This document shows, piece by piece, positions 34,302 through 42,506 of a DNA stretch of 64,000 nucleotides (position 1 is the first letter of the stretch; each line of letters starts with the position of its first letter). The stretch spans positions 60,104 to 124,103 of the forward strand of contig JACKBA010000020.1 in NCBI GenBank assembly GCA_020634815.1, written 5' to 3'. The DNA comes from Caldilineaceae bacterium (GTDB lineage Bacteria > Chloroflexota > Anaerolineae > Caldilineales > Caldilineaceae). The translations under genes and the position numbers were made by a program. A model generated the notes under the pieces. It had not been told where the DNA came from. It was given only the letters and a program-made list of their open reading frames with translations, and searched no databases.

Positions 34302-34537
34302 GCGTCCGTCTCTCGCCAGCTCATGCCGCATTTCCCGGTTGTTCTCCGTTTCGTCATCGTCGTCCGTATCATCCCGTTTCGGTGGCGCGCTACACGAGCG
34401 CACCGCGGCGCAACATGACAGCGATCTGAAGGTTCAGTCCACTGGCTGCGTTCGCAGTATACGAAAAGAGCGAGGTGGCGGCAACCCTGGGCGGCGGCGC
34501 GGCGCCCCACAGCAAACTTTGGCTTGCGCCAAAACGG

Positions 34538-34567
34538 ACGAGGCCGGGGCACCTGCCCCGGCCTCGT
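34538..34567. terminator. Strong GC-rich hairpin
   Basis: A perfect 14-bp stem (ACGAGGCCGGGGCA with TGCCCCGGCCTCGT) with a two-base loop. On the minus strand CCGTTTTGG follows, on the plus strand CGCTTTCC. It could be a terminator or a leader hairpin upstream of the binding-protein gene, but no gene ends next to it. Confidence 0.5.
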
Positions 34568-34711
34568 CGCTTTCCTGGTGGTCTTTCAAGAAAGGAGGTT
34601 CGTTCACCAGTCTAGCATGTCCTTGCCTGCGGCGCATCCAACAAATGCTGCAACCTTCAGCTTACGATAGCCGGACGTTATCTCGCCGCAGCCCATCACC
34701 CGCAGGATTGG

Positions 34712-34780
34712 CGGCGTGCGTCGCACCGGTCAGATGACCTTTCGCATGGCGCCGTGTGCTGAACGGTGCGACGCACGCCG
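34712..34780. repeat. 69-bp inverted-repeat element, copy 2
   Basis: Arms 34712-34733 and 34759-34780 pair at 21 of 22 positions, with a 25-base loop. The arms agree with copy 1 (5171-5239), while the loops are unrelated. Confidence 0.85.
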
Positions 34781-34843
34781 GGGGTGACCACGTCACTCTC
34801 CTGGGACACACCCGAACCGCCGCGTAGAGGCCAACGCCCGCGC

Positions 34844-35056
34844 ATGTGCGGCACAATGGCCCGCATACATGTTTCCGTGAATGCGACTGTCTACAACGAA
34901 CGCGCCAGCATCGAGCGGCTGCTCGATTCGCTGGCCGGCCAGACGCGGCGGCCCGACGAGGTGATCCTCTGCGATGGCGGCATTTGACAGGCAGCCAGGA
35001 CGGCACGGTCGAAGCCATCCGCGCCTACGCCGCGCGCCATCCCGACCGGCTGCCCG
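34844..35056 (+). pseudogene. Truncated duplicate of the GT2 gene at 36344
   Basis: Near-identical to the first 200 bases of the intact GT2 gene and to about 30 bases before it (34814-35056 against 36311-36545). An 11-base insertion (ATTTGACAGGC near 34983-34993) gives a TGA at 34985 and shifts the frame. Homology stops at about 35056. The frame then runs on for 55 codons of unrelated sequence to 35223 (GLYTYGRALYERGGFDSG), which looks like the tail of another protein. Confidence 0.88.
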
Positions 35057-35252
35057 CCTCGCTGGCCGACGCCGCCGGCTGGATCCGCCAGTGCCGCCGC
35101 GCCGGGCTCTACACCTACGGCCGCGCCCTCTACGAGCGGGGCGGCTTCGACTCCGGCACGCTCAGCGCAGGGGCCCAGGTCGAGGTGGAGGGAAATTACC
35201 AGGTGTGCGTGCGGCGGAGTTGACAGGCCCCCTCATTGTACCCAGCAGACAC

Positions 35253-35290
35253 TTGTGGGGCGCCGAGCGCCAAGCTATACTGATTATCAG
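35253..35290 (+). promoter_or_regulatory. Promoter and operator of the Phd/PIN operon
   Basis: TTGTGG (35253-35258), a 17-base spacer, TATACT (35276-35281), then the perfect palindrome CTGATTATCAG (35280-35290) overlapping the -10 end. GGGAGGT stands six bases before ATG 35319. The palindrome fits autorepression by the antitoxin. Confidence 0.65.
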
Positions 35291-35318
35291 GATAGTGCAA
35301 TTCTGTGGGAGGTAGGCA

Positions 35319-35642
35319 ATGGATGCAACCGTCAGTATCGGCGAAGTCAAACGTGATATTTCTGAACTGGTCAACCGCGTTGCCTATGGCGGCGAGCGCA
35401 TCGTACTGACTTCACGCGGCAAACCCAAGGCCGTGCTGGTCAGTATCAACGATTACGAACGCCTGCAAGCCAGGGAGGATCAAAGCGAGATGGAGCGGTG
35501 GCAGGCATGGCTGCGCAAAGCGGAGGCGCTCAGTCAGGAGATTCTGCGCGAGCGCAACGGCGAGCCGCTCGACCTCGACTGGGTCGTTCAAGCTGCCAAA
35601 GCAGATCTTGAGGCGCGCCATGACGAACTCTTCCAGCGTTGA
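35319..35642 (+). CDS. Phd/YefM-type antitoxin
   Basis: 107 residues. VSIGEVKRDISELVNRVAYGGERIVLTSRGKPKAVLVSINDYERL is the full Phd/YefM DNA-binding domain. The C-terminal helix (ARHDELFQR at the end) would cover the toxin. Phd antitoxins repress their own operon, and a palindrome is present at the promoter. The 3' end overlaps the toxin gene by 23 bases. Confidence 0.9.
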   Translation: MDATVSIGEVKRDISELVNRVAYGGERIVLTSRGKPKAVLVSINDYERLQAREDQSEMERWQAWLRKAEALSQEILRERNGEPLDLDWVVQAAKADLEARHDELFQR

Positions 35643-36078
35643 GTGGCTGGTCATCGATGCCGGCGTCGGCTATGCAATGAGTGTGGCGGATGCGGCAACC
35701 ACGCGCCTGCGCGCCGACATCGCCAACAAGGTCAGCCAGGGTGTGAAGCTAGGCGCGCCCGTCTTTTGGCGCTACGAACTGACCTCAATCCTCACAAAGT
35801 CTCTCCACTTTGGGCAGTTGAGCGAAGCATCGGCCTGGCAGGCGCTCGAATTGAGCAGCGAAATCGCCATCGCCCTGGTTTCGCCAGACGACGAGTTGGT
35901 GCGCCAGGCGTATGCGTGGACACTGCGTCTCAAACGCGCCGCCGCATATGACAGTTTCTACCTGGCGCTGGCGCAGCGGCTGGGATGTGAACTGTGGACC
36001 GTCGATCACAAGCTGTTCAAGGCAGTGGGCGCGCCCTGGGTGCGCTATGTGGGCAGCGCCGAAGGCAAAATCCCATGA
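35620..36078 (+). CDS. PIN-domain toxin (VapC-like)
   Basis: 152 residues from ATG 35620. PIN acidic residues are in WLVIDAGVG, FWRYELTSIL, AAAYDSFYLALA and LWTVDHKLF. It is probably an RNase toxin paired with the overlapping Phd-type antitoxin. PIN toxins with Phd antitoxins are common in high-GC bacteria. The stop overlaps a further small frame (ATGA at 36075-36078). Confidence 0.88.
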   Translation: MTNSSSVEWLVIDAGVGYAMSVADAATTRLRADIANKVSQGVKLGAPVFWRYELTSILTKSLHFGQLSEASAWQALELSSEIAIALVSPDDELVRQAYAWTLRLKRAAAYDSFYLALAQRLGCELWTVDHKLFKAVGAPWVRYVGSAEGKIP

Positions 36079-36209
36079 ACCTTCACTTCAAAGAAGTCTT
36101 CCGCGGCAAGGTTGTCAACAAACGGCTCACCTTCAATATGCGCGACCGGCTCGACATTGTCGATGCCGGCGATATTCAGCAAGTGCTGGAAACGGCGCTT
36201 TCGCCGTAG
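36075..36209 (+). CDS. Small protein, possible BrxL N-terminal fragment
   Basis: 44 residues, coupled to the PIN toxin stop by ATGA. The sequence FKEVFRGKVVNKRLT resembles the start of BrxL, the Lon-like protein of BREX systems (typically EVFAGKVVRKDL). It then diverges and stops, so it would be a remnant at best. It could equally be an unrelated small protein of the TA operon. No other BREX gene is visible. Confidence 0.35.
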   Translation: MNLHFKEVFRGKVVNKRLTFNMRDRLDIVDAGDIQQVLETALSP

Positions 36210-36343
36210 ATGTAGATCGTCGCCCCCCTGGGTCAGCAACAGATACGGCCACTGCGTGCTCGCTCTGCCGTGATGGCGCAACGGGTAGCCCCCAGTGGCA
36301 TGGACCGGCTTGAACCACCGCGCAGAGTTGCCAACGCCCGCGC

Positions 36344-37390
36344 ATGTGCGGCACAATGGCCCGCATGCATGTTTCCGTGATTGCGACTGTCTACAACGAA
36401 CGCGCCAGCATCGAGCGGCTGCTGGAGTCGCTGGCCGGCCAGACGCGGCGGCCCGACGAGGTGATCCTCTGCGACGGCGGCAGCCAGGATGGCACGGCCG
36501 AGGCCATCCGCGCCTACGCCGCGCACCACCCCGACCGGCTGCCCGGCTTGCAGGTCATCGTGGCGCCAGGCGCCAACATCAGCCGCGGGCGCAACATTGC
36601 CATTGCGGCGGCGGCCGGCCCGCTCATCGCCGCGACGGACGCGGGCGTGCGCCTGGAGCCGCAGTGGCTGGAAGCGCTCGTCGCACCGTGGGCGGCGGAC
36701 GACCGGATGCTGGCTGTGGCGGGCGCGTTCGTGCCCGACGCGCAGGGCGTCTTCCAGACGGCCATGGCCGCCACCGTGCTGCCGCTGGTCGAGGAGATTG
36801 ACCCGCAGCGCTTTCTGCCCTCCAGCCGCTCGGTCGCCTTCACCAAGACGGCGTGGGCGCGGGCGGGCGGCTACCCCGAGTGGCTCGATTATTGCGAGGA
36901 CCTGCTCTTCGACTTTGCCATCAACGCCCAGGCGCCGGGCGCGCCGACGGGTTTTGCCTGGGCGCCGGACGCCCGCGTGCATTTTCGCCCGCGCGAGACG
37001 CTGGGCGCCTTCTGGACGCAGTATTACCGCTATGCGCGCGGCGACGGCAAGGCCGACCTGTGGCGCAAGCGCCACGCTATCCGCTACGCCACCTACTTCG
37101 TGGCGCTGCCGCTGCTGCTGGGCCATGCCTTTTTTGGCGTCTTTGCGCGCTGGCTGGGCTGGCTGGGGCTGCTGGCCGGCGTCGCGCTCTACTGCCGGCG
37201 GCCGTGGCAGCGCTTGCGCGTGCTCGGCGCGTCGCTCTCGCCGGCGCAGCGGCTGCTGGCGGCCGCGCTCGTGCCGCTCATCCGCGTCACGGGCGACAAA
37301 GCCAAGATGATGGGCTATCCCGTGGGCCTGCTCTGGCGCTGGCGCCATCGCGCCGAGATCCCCGACTGGCGCCGCGACCTGCAAAAGTGA
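36344..37390 (+). CDS. GT2 glycosyltransferase with membrane anchor
   Basis: 348 residues. The GT-A domain begins VSVIATVYNERASIERLLESL, followed by DEVILCDGGSQDGT. The DxD-equivalent is AATDAGVRLEP, and the acceptor region has YPEWLDYCEDLLFDFAI. A C-terminal helix pair (YFVALPLLLGHAFFGVFARWL; LGLLAGVALY) holds it at the membrane. It could add sugars to exopolysaccharide or glycolipid. The start may be 36344, 36356 or 36365; the upstream context is duplicated at 34814, where the first ATG is also kept. There is no neighbouring sugar gene. Confidence 0.85.
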   Translation: MCGTMARMHVSVIATVYNERASIERLLESLAGQTRRPDEVILCDGGSQDGTAEAIRAYAAHHPDRLPGLQVIVAPGANISRGRNIAIAAAAGPLIAATDAGVRLEPQWLEALVAPWAADDRMLAVAGAFVPDAQGVFQTAMAATVLPLVEEIDPQRFLPSSRSVAFTKTAWARAGGYPEWLDYCEDLLFDFAINAQAPGAPTGFAWAPDARVHFRPRETLGAFWTQYYRYARGDGKADLWRKRHAIRYATYFVALPLLLGHAFFGVFARWLGWLGLLAGVALYCRRPWQRLRVLGASLSPAQRLLAAALVPLIRVTGDKAKMMGYPVGLLWRWRHRAEIPDWRRDLQK

Positions 37391-37430
37391 GCGCGATGAC
37401 TTCGTGTCCGCGCGGTCTCTGATACGATTT

Positions 37431-37826
37431 GACGCAAAGGCGCGGAGACGCAGAGGTTCGCAGAGAAAGACAAGAGGTGCATTCTCTGCGCTTTCTCTGC
37501 CTCTTTGCGACTCTGCGTCGAGATGTGATGATTTTTGACGCAAAGGCGCGGAGACGCAGAGGCTCGCAGAGGAAGACAAGAGGTGCATTCTCTGCGCTTT
37601 CTCTGCCTCTTTGCGACTCTGCGTCGAGATGTGATGATTTTTGACGCAAAGGCGCGGAGCCGCAGAGGTTCGCAGAGGAAGAAATCGGAGATGTATTCTC
37701 CGCGTTTTTCTCTGCCTCTTTGCGACTCTGCGTCAAAATTGATTGTCTTTGACGCAAAGGCGCAGAGGAATGACAGAATAGTTTTCTCTGCGCTTCCTCT
37801 GCCTCTTTGCGACTCTGCGTCAAAGT
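37431..37826. repeat. Four tandem 106-bp palindromic repeat units
   Basis: Units start at 37431, 37537, 37643 and 37751 (GACGCAAAGGCGCGGAGACG in the first). Spacings are 106, 106 and 108 bases; the last unit is shortened to about 76. Each unit folds on itself because GACGCAAAG/CGCAGAGG at its start pairs with CCTCTTTGCG/CTCTGCGTC at its end. All frames are largely open, so proteins predicted here are artefacts. The sequence between 37391 and 37430 shows nothing else. Confidence 0.9.
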
Positions 37827-37849
37827 GGCAAATCTTACGAGGTGTGCGT

Positions 37850-38335
37850 GTGAGTGCTGCGATTGAACGGAGGGAAGTGCCGGCCGACCTGGTGGAGGCG
37901 ACGCCGGGCGCGTGGGGGATGTGGCTGCTGGCCTCGCCCTTCCTCGTCTTCGTGCTCTGGCTGTGGGTCGATGTCTTTGCCTTCTACAGCCCGGTGCCGT
38001 GGAAGTGGCTCGATGTGCTGATCGGCACGGCGCTCTTTGCGCTGCTGGTCGTGCTGCCGCTGGGCTGGCTGGCCCACCGCGCCGTCACCTCCGTGCCCCG
38101 CCTCTTCCAGCATGCAGGCTGGGACATTCAGCCGCTCGAGCCCGTGCGCGAGCAGGAGAAGTACCTCGTGCGCTATGTCTACCAGGCGCGCCATCGTGCG
38201 GCCAACTCGTGGCGGCGGCAGTGGCTGCGCGCGGCGCAGGGCTGGGTCTACATCGAGATCGCCGCGATTCTCATCGGCGGCGTGCTCATGGTGCCCCTCT
38301 TCTTCAGCGCGATCGACTTCGGTTTTGGGCGGTAG
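37850..38335 (+). CDS. Uncharacterised membrane protein
   Basis: 161 residues with three hydrophobic helices (about 24-46, 54-77 and 132-155) and a basic cytosolic stretch between the second and third. No family recognised. The start is GTG 37850, with GAGG seven bases upstream. The frame continues upstream only through repeat units, so earlier starts were rejected. The next gene (carboxypeptidase) may follow at once. Confidence 0.65.
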   Translation: MSAAIERREVPADLVEATPGAWGMWLLASPFLVFVLWLWVDVFAFYSPVPWKWLDVLIGTALFALLVVLPLGWLAHRAVTSVPRLFQHAGWDIQPLEPVREQEKYLVRYVYQARHRAANSWRRQWLRAAQGWVYIEIAAILIGGVLMVPLFFSAIDFGFGR

Positions 38336-38338
38336 AAG

Positions 38339-40294
38339 ATGAGAAGTTGGTTGAGAAACGCTGCCACAAAGACACAAAGGGCACAAAGGGGCACAAAGAG
38401 ATCTGGGGAAGGGCGCTGCGACGTTCTTCCTGGTGCCGCTTGGTGTGCTTCGCGGCTTCGTGGTTTGCTCTTGTCTCTCTCGCGGCCGGCGTTGGCCGTG
38501 GTGATGGCGGCGGCGGTGACGTTTCACGCGGCCGTGCTGGCGGCGCCACTGGAACCCACGCCTTCGCCCACACTGCCGGCCGCAACGCAAAGCTCGGCAG
38601 CCGTCGTCGCGCAGGTCTCCTTTGCCAACCAGGACGATCTCAACCGCATGGCCGGCGACCTCGACATTTGGCAGGTCGACCACGGCACACGGCGGGCGAC
38701 CATGCTGCTGATGCCGGCGCAGGTGCAGCGCCTGCGCGCGGAGGGGCGCACGGTGACGGTTGATGTGCAGGCTACGGCGCGGCTGGCGGCGTGGCCGGTG
38801 CAGGCCGCGGCGCAGCCGGCGGAAGGCGGCATCCCCAGCTTTCCCTGCTACCGCACCGTGGAAGAGACCTATGCGACGCTGGCGCAACTGGCGGTGGATC
38901 ATCCTGACCTGGTGCAGCCGGTGACCATCGGCCAGAGCTGGCAATCCGTGACGACGAGCGGCGGCGCCGGCTATCCCATCGAGGGCGTGGTGCTCACCAG
39001 CCAGGCACTGCCCGGCCCCAAGCCTGTCTTCTTTCTCATGGCGGCCATTCACGCCCGCGAGCTGACGACGGCGGAGGCGGCCACGCGCTTTGCCGAGCAA
39101 CTGGTGCAGGGCTACGGCGTTGACCCGGATGCCACGTGGCTGCTCGACCACACGGCGATCCACATTGCGCCGCAGACAAACCCCGACGGGCGCAAGAAGG
39201 CCGAAAGCGGCCTCTTCTGGCGCAAGAACATCAACGACAGCCAGTCATGTTTCTTCGACCCGAACGGCGTCGGCATCGACCTCAACCGCAACAGCAGCTT
39301 TCGCTGGAACCAGTGTACCGGCTTCGGCTGTTCGAGCAGCGACGCCTGTTCGCTCACCTACCGCGGCCCGTCGGCGGCATCGGAGCCCGAAGTTCAAGCC
39401 GTCGAGGCGTACATGCGCGCGATCTTCGCCGACCAACGCGGCCCGCTCGACAGCGACACGGCGCCCGCTGACGCTTCCGGCGTAATGGTCTCGCTGCACA
39501 GCTATGCGCCGCTGATCCTCTACCCGTGGGGGTGGACGCAGGCGCCGGCGCCTAATGCCGATGGCCTGCGCACGCTGGGTCGCAAGTTCGGCTTCTATAC
39601 CGGCTACGATGTTTGCCAGTCAGGTGCCGAGGGCTGTCTCTACATGACGGACGGCACGACGGACGACTTTGCCTACGGAGAACTGGGCGTGGCGGCCTAC
39701 ACCTTCGAGCTGGGCAGCGAATTCTTCCAGTCGTGCGGCGTCTTCGAGTCGTCGATCGTCAGCAGCACGCTGGATGCGCTGACCTATGCGGCCAAGGCGG
39801 CGCGGCAGCCATACGTGGCGCCGGCCGGGCCCGAGGTCATCTCGGCCACCGTGGCGTTGACGCAGGTGGTGAGCGGCCAATCCGTGACGTTGACGGTGAC
39901 GGCCGACGACACGCGGCGCGCGAATTCGTTCCCCGAAGACTTCCCCGATCTCGACCGCGTACCCGAGCCTCTACAGGCGATCCAGGCCGTGCGCTACACG
40001 GTGGATGCGCCGAGCTGGGCGCTGTGCGGCTTTGCGCGGCCCATGGCGCCGGCGGACGGAACCTTCGATGCACCGGTCGAGGAGGCAGTTGCCGTCATCG
40101 ACACGCAGGGCTGGGCGCCGGGCCGCCACCTGCTCTTCGTGGAGGGGCAGGACGCCGCCGGTGTGTGGGGCGTGCCGACGGGGGTCTTTATCGACCTGGC
40201 CGGCGAGGGGGGCAGCGTGCCGCCGTACGCGCCGCAGGAGACGCCGTGCGTGGAGGTGCGCCTGCCGTGGATCGAACGCGCGGTGGCGCCGTAG
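38339..40294 (+). CDS. Secreted M14 zinc carboxypeptidase
   Basis: About 600-650 residues. The M14 active site is complete: IHARE (His238, Glu241), HSYAP with His387, Glu457 in TFELGSE, and IDLNRN for the substrate carboxylate (numbers from ATG 38339). A C-terminal beta-rich domain follows from about 500. The first 40 codons pass through a CACAAAGG-type intergenic repeat (about 38362-38396), so the true start is uncertain. A signal peptide could begin at TTG 38465 or ATG 38504 and ends near AAVLAAP. It would trim peptides outside the cell. Confidence 0.85.
   Translation: MRSWLRNAATKTQRAQRGTKRSGEGRCDVLPGAAWCASRLRGLLLSLSRPALAVVMAAAVTFHAAVLAAPLEPTPSPTLPAATQSSAAVVAQVSFANQDDLNRMAGDLDIWQVDHGTRRATMLLMPAQVQRLRAEGRTVTVDVQATARLAAWPVQAAAQPAEGGIPSFPCYRTVEETYATLAQLAVDHPDLVQPVTIGQSWQSVTTSGGAGYPIEGVVLTSQALPGPKPVFFLMAAIHARELTTAEAATRFAEQLVQGYGVDPDATWLLDHTAIHIAPQTNPDGRKKAESGLFWRKNINDSQSCFFDPNGVGIDLNRNSSFRWNQCTGFGCSSSDACSLTYRGPSAASEPEVQAVEAYMRAIFADQRGPLDSDTAPADASGVMVSLHSYAPLILYPWGWTQAPAPNADGLRTLGRKFGFYTGYDVCQSGAEGCLYMTDGTTDDFAYGELGVAAYTFELGSEFFQSCGVFESSIVSSTLDALTYAAKAARQPYVAPAGPEVISATVALTQVVSGQSVTLTVTADDTRRANSFPEDFPDLDRVPEPLQAIQAVRYTVDAPSWALCGFARPMAPADGTFDAPVEEAVAVIDTQGWAPGRHLLFVEGQDAAGVWGVPTGVFIDLAGEGGSVPPYAPQETPCVEVRLPWIERAVAP
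38362..38475. repeat. CACAAAGG-type dispersed repeat
   Basis: CCACAAAGACACAAAGGGCACAAAG-like run, then an inverted partner (CTTGGTGTGCTTCGCGGCTTCGTGG). Similar phrases occur at about 15058, 16745, 31535 and 51371. Confidence 0.65.
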
Positions 40295-40301
40295 AGGTGC
40301 G

Positions 40302-41186
40302 ATGAATATCCTGTCACTGGCCGTCGGCCTGCTGTTGATCGCCGTTACCGTGCTCTACCTGCGCGGGTGGGTGCGGCTGCGCCGGCGCGGCGCGGGCTTT
40401 GCCAACTTTGCCCGGCTCAGCGTCTTCCTCTTTGCCGTCACCACGACGGCGACGGTCTTTCTCTCGCCCATGAACTGGCTCAACGCGGATTACTTTTTCA
40501 TCCGCGTGGCGCAGTATGTCTTCCTCTGCCTCTTCGCCATCCCGGCCTTCTTTATCAGTTGCGCGTTCGACGTCATGCTGTGGGGGCTGCCGGCGCGCGG
40601 ACGGCGTGGCGTGGCGCGCTGGATGCGCAGCACGGGGCGCGTGCGGCGCGCCGTGAGCCGGGTAACACCGGCGTGGCTGGCCTTCATGCTCTTCATTGCG
40701 CTCTTTGTGACGTGGTACGACAACCGCATCGCCACGTGGCTGCTGGCCGACCCGCTGCGGCACACGGCGTCGCTGCTGTTGCTGGGCGGGGCGGCCATGT
40801 TGGCGTGGTGGCATCTCATCGGCACGGGGCCGCGGCTGCACACGGAGCTTTCGCCGTGGCTGGCAGCCATCGCGTTGCTCATCATCGAGTTGACGAGCAT
40901 GTCCATCGCCGTGCCGACGGCCTTCTCCACCGACCCGCTCTACACGCACTATGTGGCGGCCTTTGCCGCGACCGATCGCTGGCTGCCGCTGACCATTGCC
41001 GACGACCAGGCGCTAGGCGGCGGGCTGCTGTGGGTAGGCGGCAGCGCGATCTACCTGTCGAGTATCGTGCTCATCCTCAATCGCCTCTTCGACCGCCACG
41101 ACATGGACCGCGCCGAGCCGCTGCCCGGCTGGGACGACGACGAACGCATGATCATGCCGGGGCTGGAGCACCGGGTGAAGAAATAG
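40302..41186 (+). CDS. CtaG-like (caa3-type oxidase assembly) membrane protein
   Basis: 294 residues with about seven helices. The layout and the conserved stretches NWLNADYFFIRVAQYVFLCL, HLIGTGP and ADDQALGGGLLW fit the caa3_CtaG family, which helps insert copper into cytochrome c oxidase. AGAGGTG precedes ATG 40302. No oxidase genes are in the window. The last 35 bases overlap the 3' end of the convergent HAD gene. Confidence 0.7.
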   Translation: MNILSLAVGLLLIAVTVLYLRGWVRLRRRGAGFANFARLSVFLFAVTTTATVFLSPMNWLNADYFFIRVAQYVFLCLFAIPAFFISCAFDVMLWGLPARGRRGVARWMRSTGRVRRAVSRVTPAWLAFMLFIALFVTWYDNRIATWLLADPLRHTASLLLLGGAAMLAWWHLIGTGPRLHTELSPWLAAIALLIIELTSMSIAVPTAFSTDPLYTHYVAAFAATDRWLPLTIADDQALGGGLLWVGGSAIYLSSIVLILNRLFDRHDMDRAEPLPGWDDDERMIMPGLEHRVKK

Positions 41187-41730
41187 TCGTGTCTTTCGGC
41201 AACAACTCCCCGGCTTCAATCCGATCCACCAGATCCAACAATTCCAACGGCATCTTGATCGTGAAGTCCGGCTGCTCCGAGGCGTCGGCCGGGATTTTGG
41301 CGCGACGCGGCGCCCAGTCCAGCCAGACGCTGGTGATTCCCAGCGCGTTGGCGCCCTTGATGTCGCGGCCGAGGTGGTTGCCCACCATCAGCACGCGGGC
41401 GTGATCCTGCGGTAGAATCTGCAACTGGTCGAGTGCGCGGCGGAACATGGCGGCGTCCGGCTTGCTGGCGCCCACCGTCTCGGAGATGGCGTAGGCGTCG
41501 AAGAGACCATAAAGACCATAGGGGCCAAGGTTGTTCTCAAAGGTGGCCACGGGGCCATCGGCGACCAACGCCAGTGCATAGCCGCGGCGCTTGAGATCGC
41601 GCACCAGTTCGCCGGCGCCGGGGATGAGATCGGCGCGCAGCGAAACCTCGCCGTCGGGCTTGACCTCGCTGCCCTCGTCGACGAGCGTATCGCCGCAGTC
41701 GAGGAAGATGGCACGGATGCGGCGCTTCAT
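41152..41730 (-). CDS. HAD-superfamily hydrolase
   Basis: 192 residues. Motif I is IFLDCGDTL (nucleophile Asp11; the usual second Asp is in GDT). Motif II is ALVADG, Lys is in GASKPDAAMF and motif III is VGNHLGRDIKGAN. It is probably a phosphatase for a small phosphoester. It is the last gene of the ABC transporter/GDPD operon, joined to the GDPD gene by an ATGA overlap, so it could dephosphorylate a product of the imported compound, such as glycerol phosphate. Confidence 0.85.
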   Translation of the reverse strand: MKRRIRAIFLDCGDTLVDEGSEVKPDGEVSLRADLIPGAGELVRDLKRRGYALALVADGPVATFENNLGPYGLYGLFDAYAISETVGASKPDAAMFRRALDQLQILPQDHARVLMVGNHLGRDIKGANALGITSVWLDWAPRRAKIPADASEQPDFTIKMPLELLDLVDRIEAGELLPKDTTISSPGAPAPA

Positions 41731-42500
41731 GGCTTCCCTGCGGGCCGGCGCGCGGCGGCGTGGTCGGCGGCAACCTGCGCGACGACGTCGCCGTGGTCGC
41801 AGTTGATCATGTCCACACCCCAGTCGAGCATGGCGCGGAAGGCGGCGGGATCCTTCTCCTTGTGGAAGACCATGAGCTTCATGCCGCGCGCCCGGCAGGC
41901 GTCGATCATCTCCTGGTTCAGGTTGCCCAGCCCCGTTTCGATGATGTTAGCCGCGAGGGCGTCATGCACAGCCAGCACGCCGGCAGCGTCGTCGGCGTTG
42001 ACCTTGAGCGCCAGCTCCGGCGCCAGGCGGCGGAAGGCGAGCGCGGCGTCGGGGTCGCCAAACCAGAAGAAGCAGTCGTCCTGCATCTGCATATCACGGA
42101 CGAGCGCGAGCAGGTGCGGCAGGTCGGCGCGCTTCACGTCGAAGAATATCTTGGCCTTGCCTTTGATCCAGCGCAGGTATTCGTCGAGACGCGGCACGCG
42201 CGTGCCGGCAAAGCTGGGGTCAAACCACGACCCGGCATCGAGGCAGTCGATCTCGGCCGCAGTCAATTCATGAAAGAGGCCGCGGCCATTGGTGGTGACT
42301 TCCAGATCAGGACCGTGATAGACGTAGAGCACGCCATCCTTGCTCGTGTTGACGTCGATCTCGACGTAGTCCATACCCCAATCGACGCAGATCTGCGCGG
42401 CGGCGTAGGTGTTGGGCGGCGCGTACTCGTTGGCGCCCTGGTGGCAGACGATCTCGACGGTACGCGTGCGCGGGATGTCACGCGGCGGCAGCGGCGGCAC
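41727..42500 (-). CDS. Glycerophosphodiester phosphodiesterase-family protein
   Basis: 257 residues. EIVCHQGANEYAPPNT replaces the usual HRG start with HQG. DYVEIDVNTSKDGVLYVYHGP holds the metal-binding Glu and Asp and the second His. FFDVKRAD and a C-terminal MINCDHGD complete the TIM-barrel of the family. GDPDs release glycerol 3-phosphate and an alcohol. The start is GTG 42500, six bases after the permease stop. The order binding protein, two permeases, GDPD recalls ugpBAE-ugpQ. Confidence 0.85.
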   Translation of the reverse strand: MPPLPPRDIPRTRTVEIVCHQGANEYAPPNTYAAAQICVDWGMDYVEIDVNTSKDGVLYVYHGPDLEVTTNGRGLFHELTAAEIDCLDAGSWFDPSFAGTRVPRLDEYLRWIKGKAKIFFDVKRADLPHLLALVRDMQMQDDCFFWFGDPDAALAFRRLAPELALKVNADDAAGVLAVHDALAANIIETGLGNLNQEMIDACRARGMKLMVFHKEKDPAAFRAMLDWGVDMINCDHGDVVAQVAADHAAARRPAGKP

Positions 42501-42506
42501 AGTGGA

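Larger units (their letters stand above)
34302..34843. other. Intergenic region with hairpin and IR element
   Basis: About 540 bases upstream of the lipoprotein gene. It contains a small hairpin (TTTGGC-ttgc-GCCAAA, 34519-34534), a strong hairpin and the second IR element. No gene seen. Confidence 0.6.

Noticed and set aside
34538..34567. Terminator of a specific gene
   Set aside because: The stem is strong, but no coding region ends beside it on either strand, so its role is left open.
37429..37840. Proteins encoded by the 106-bp repeat array
   Set aside because: The reading comes from the self-pairing repeat unit, is low in complexity and has no start signal.
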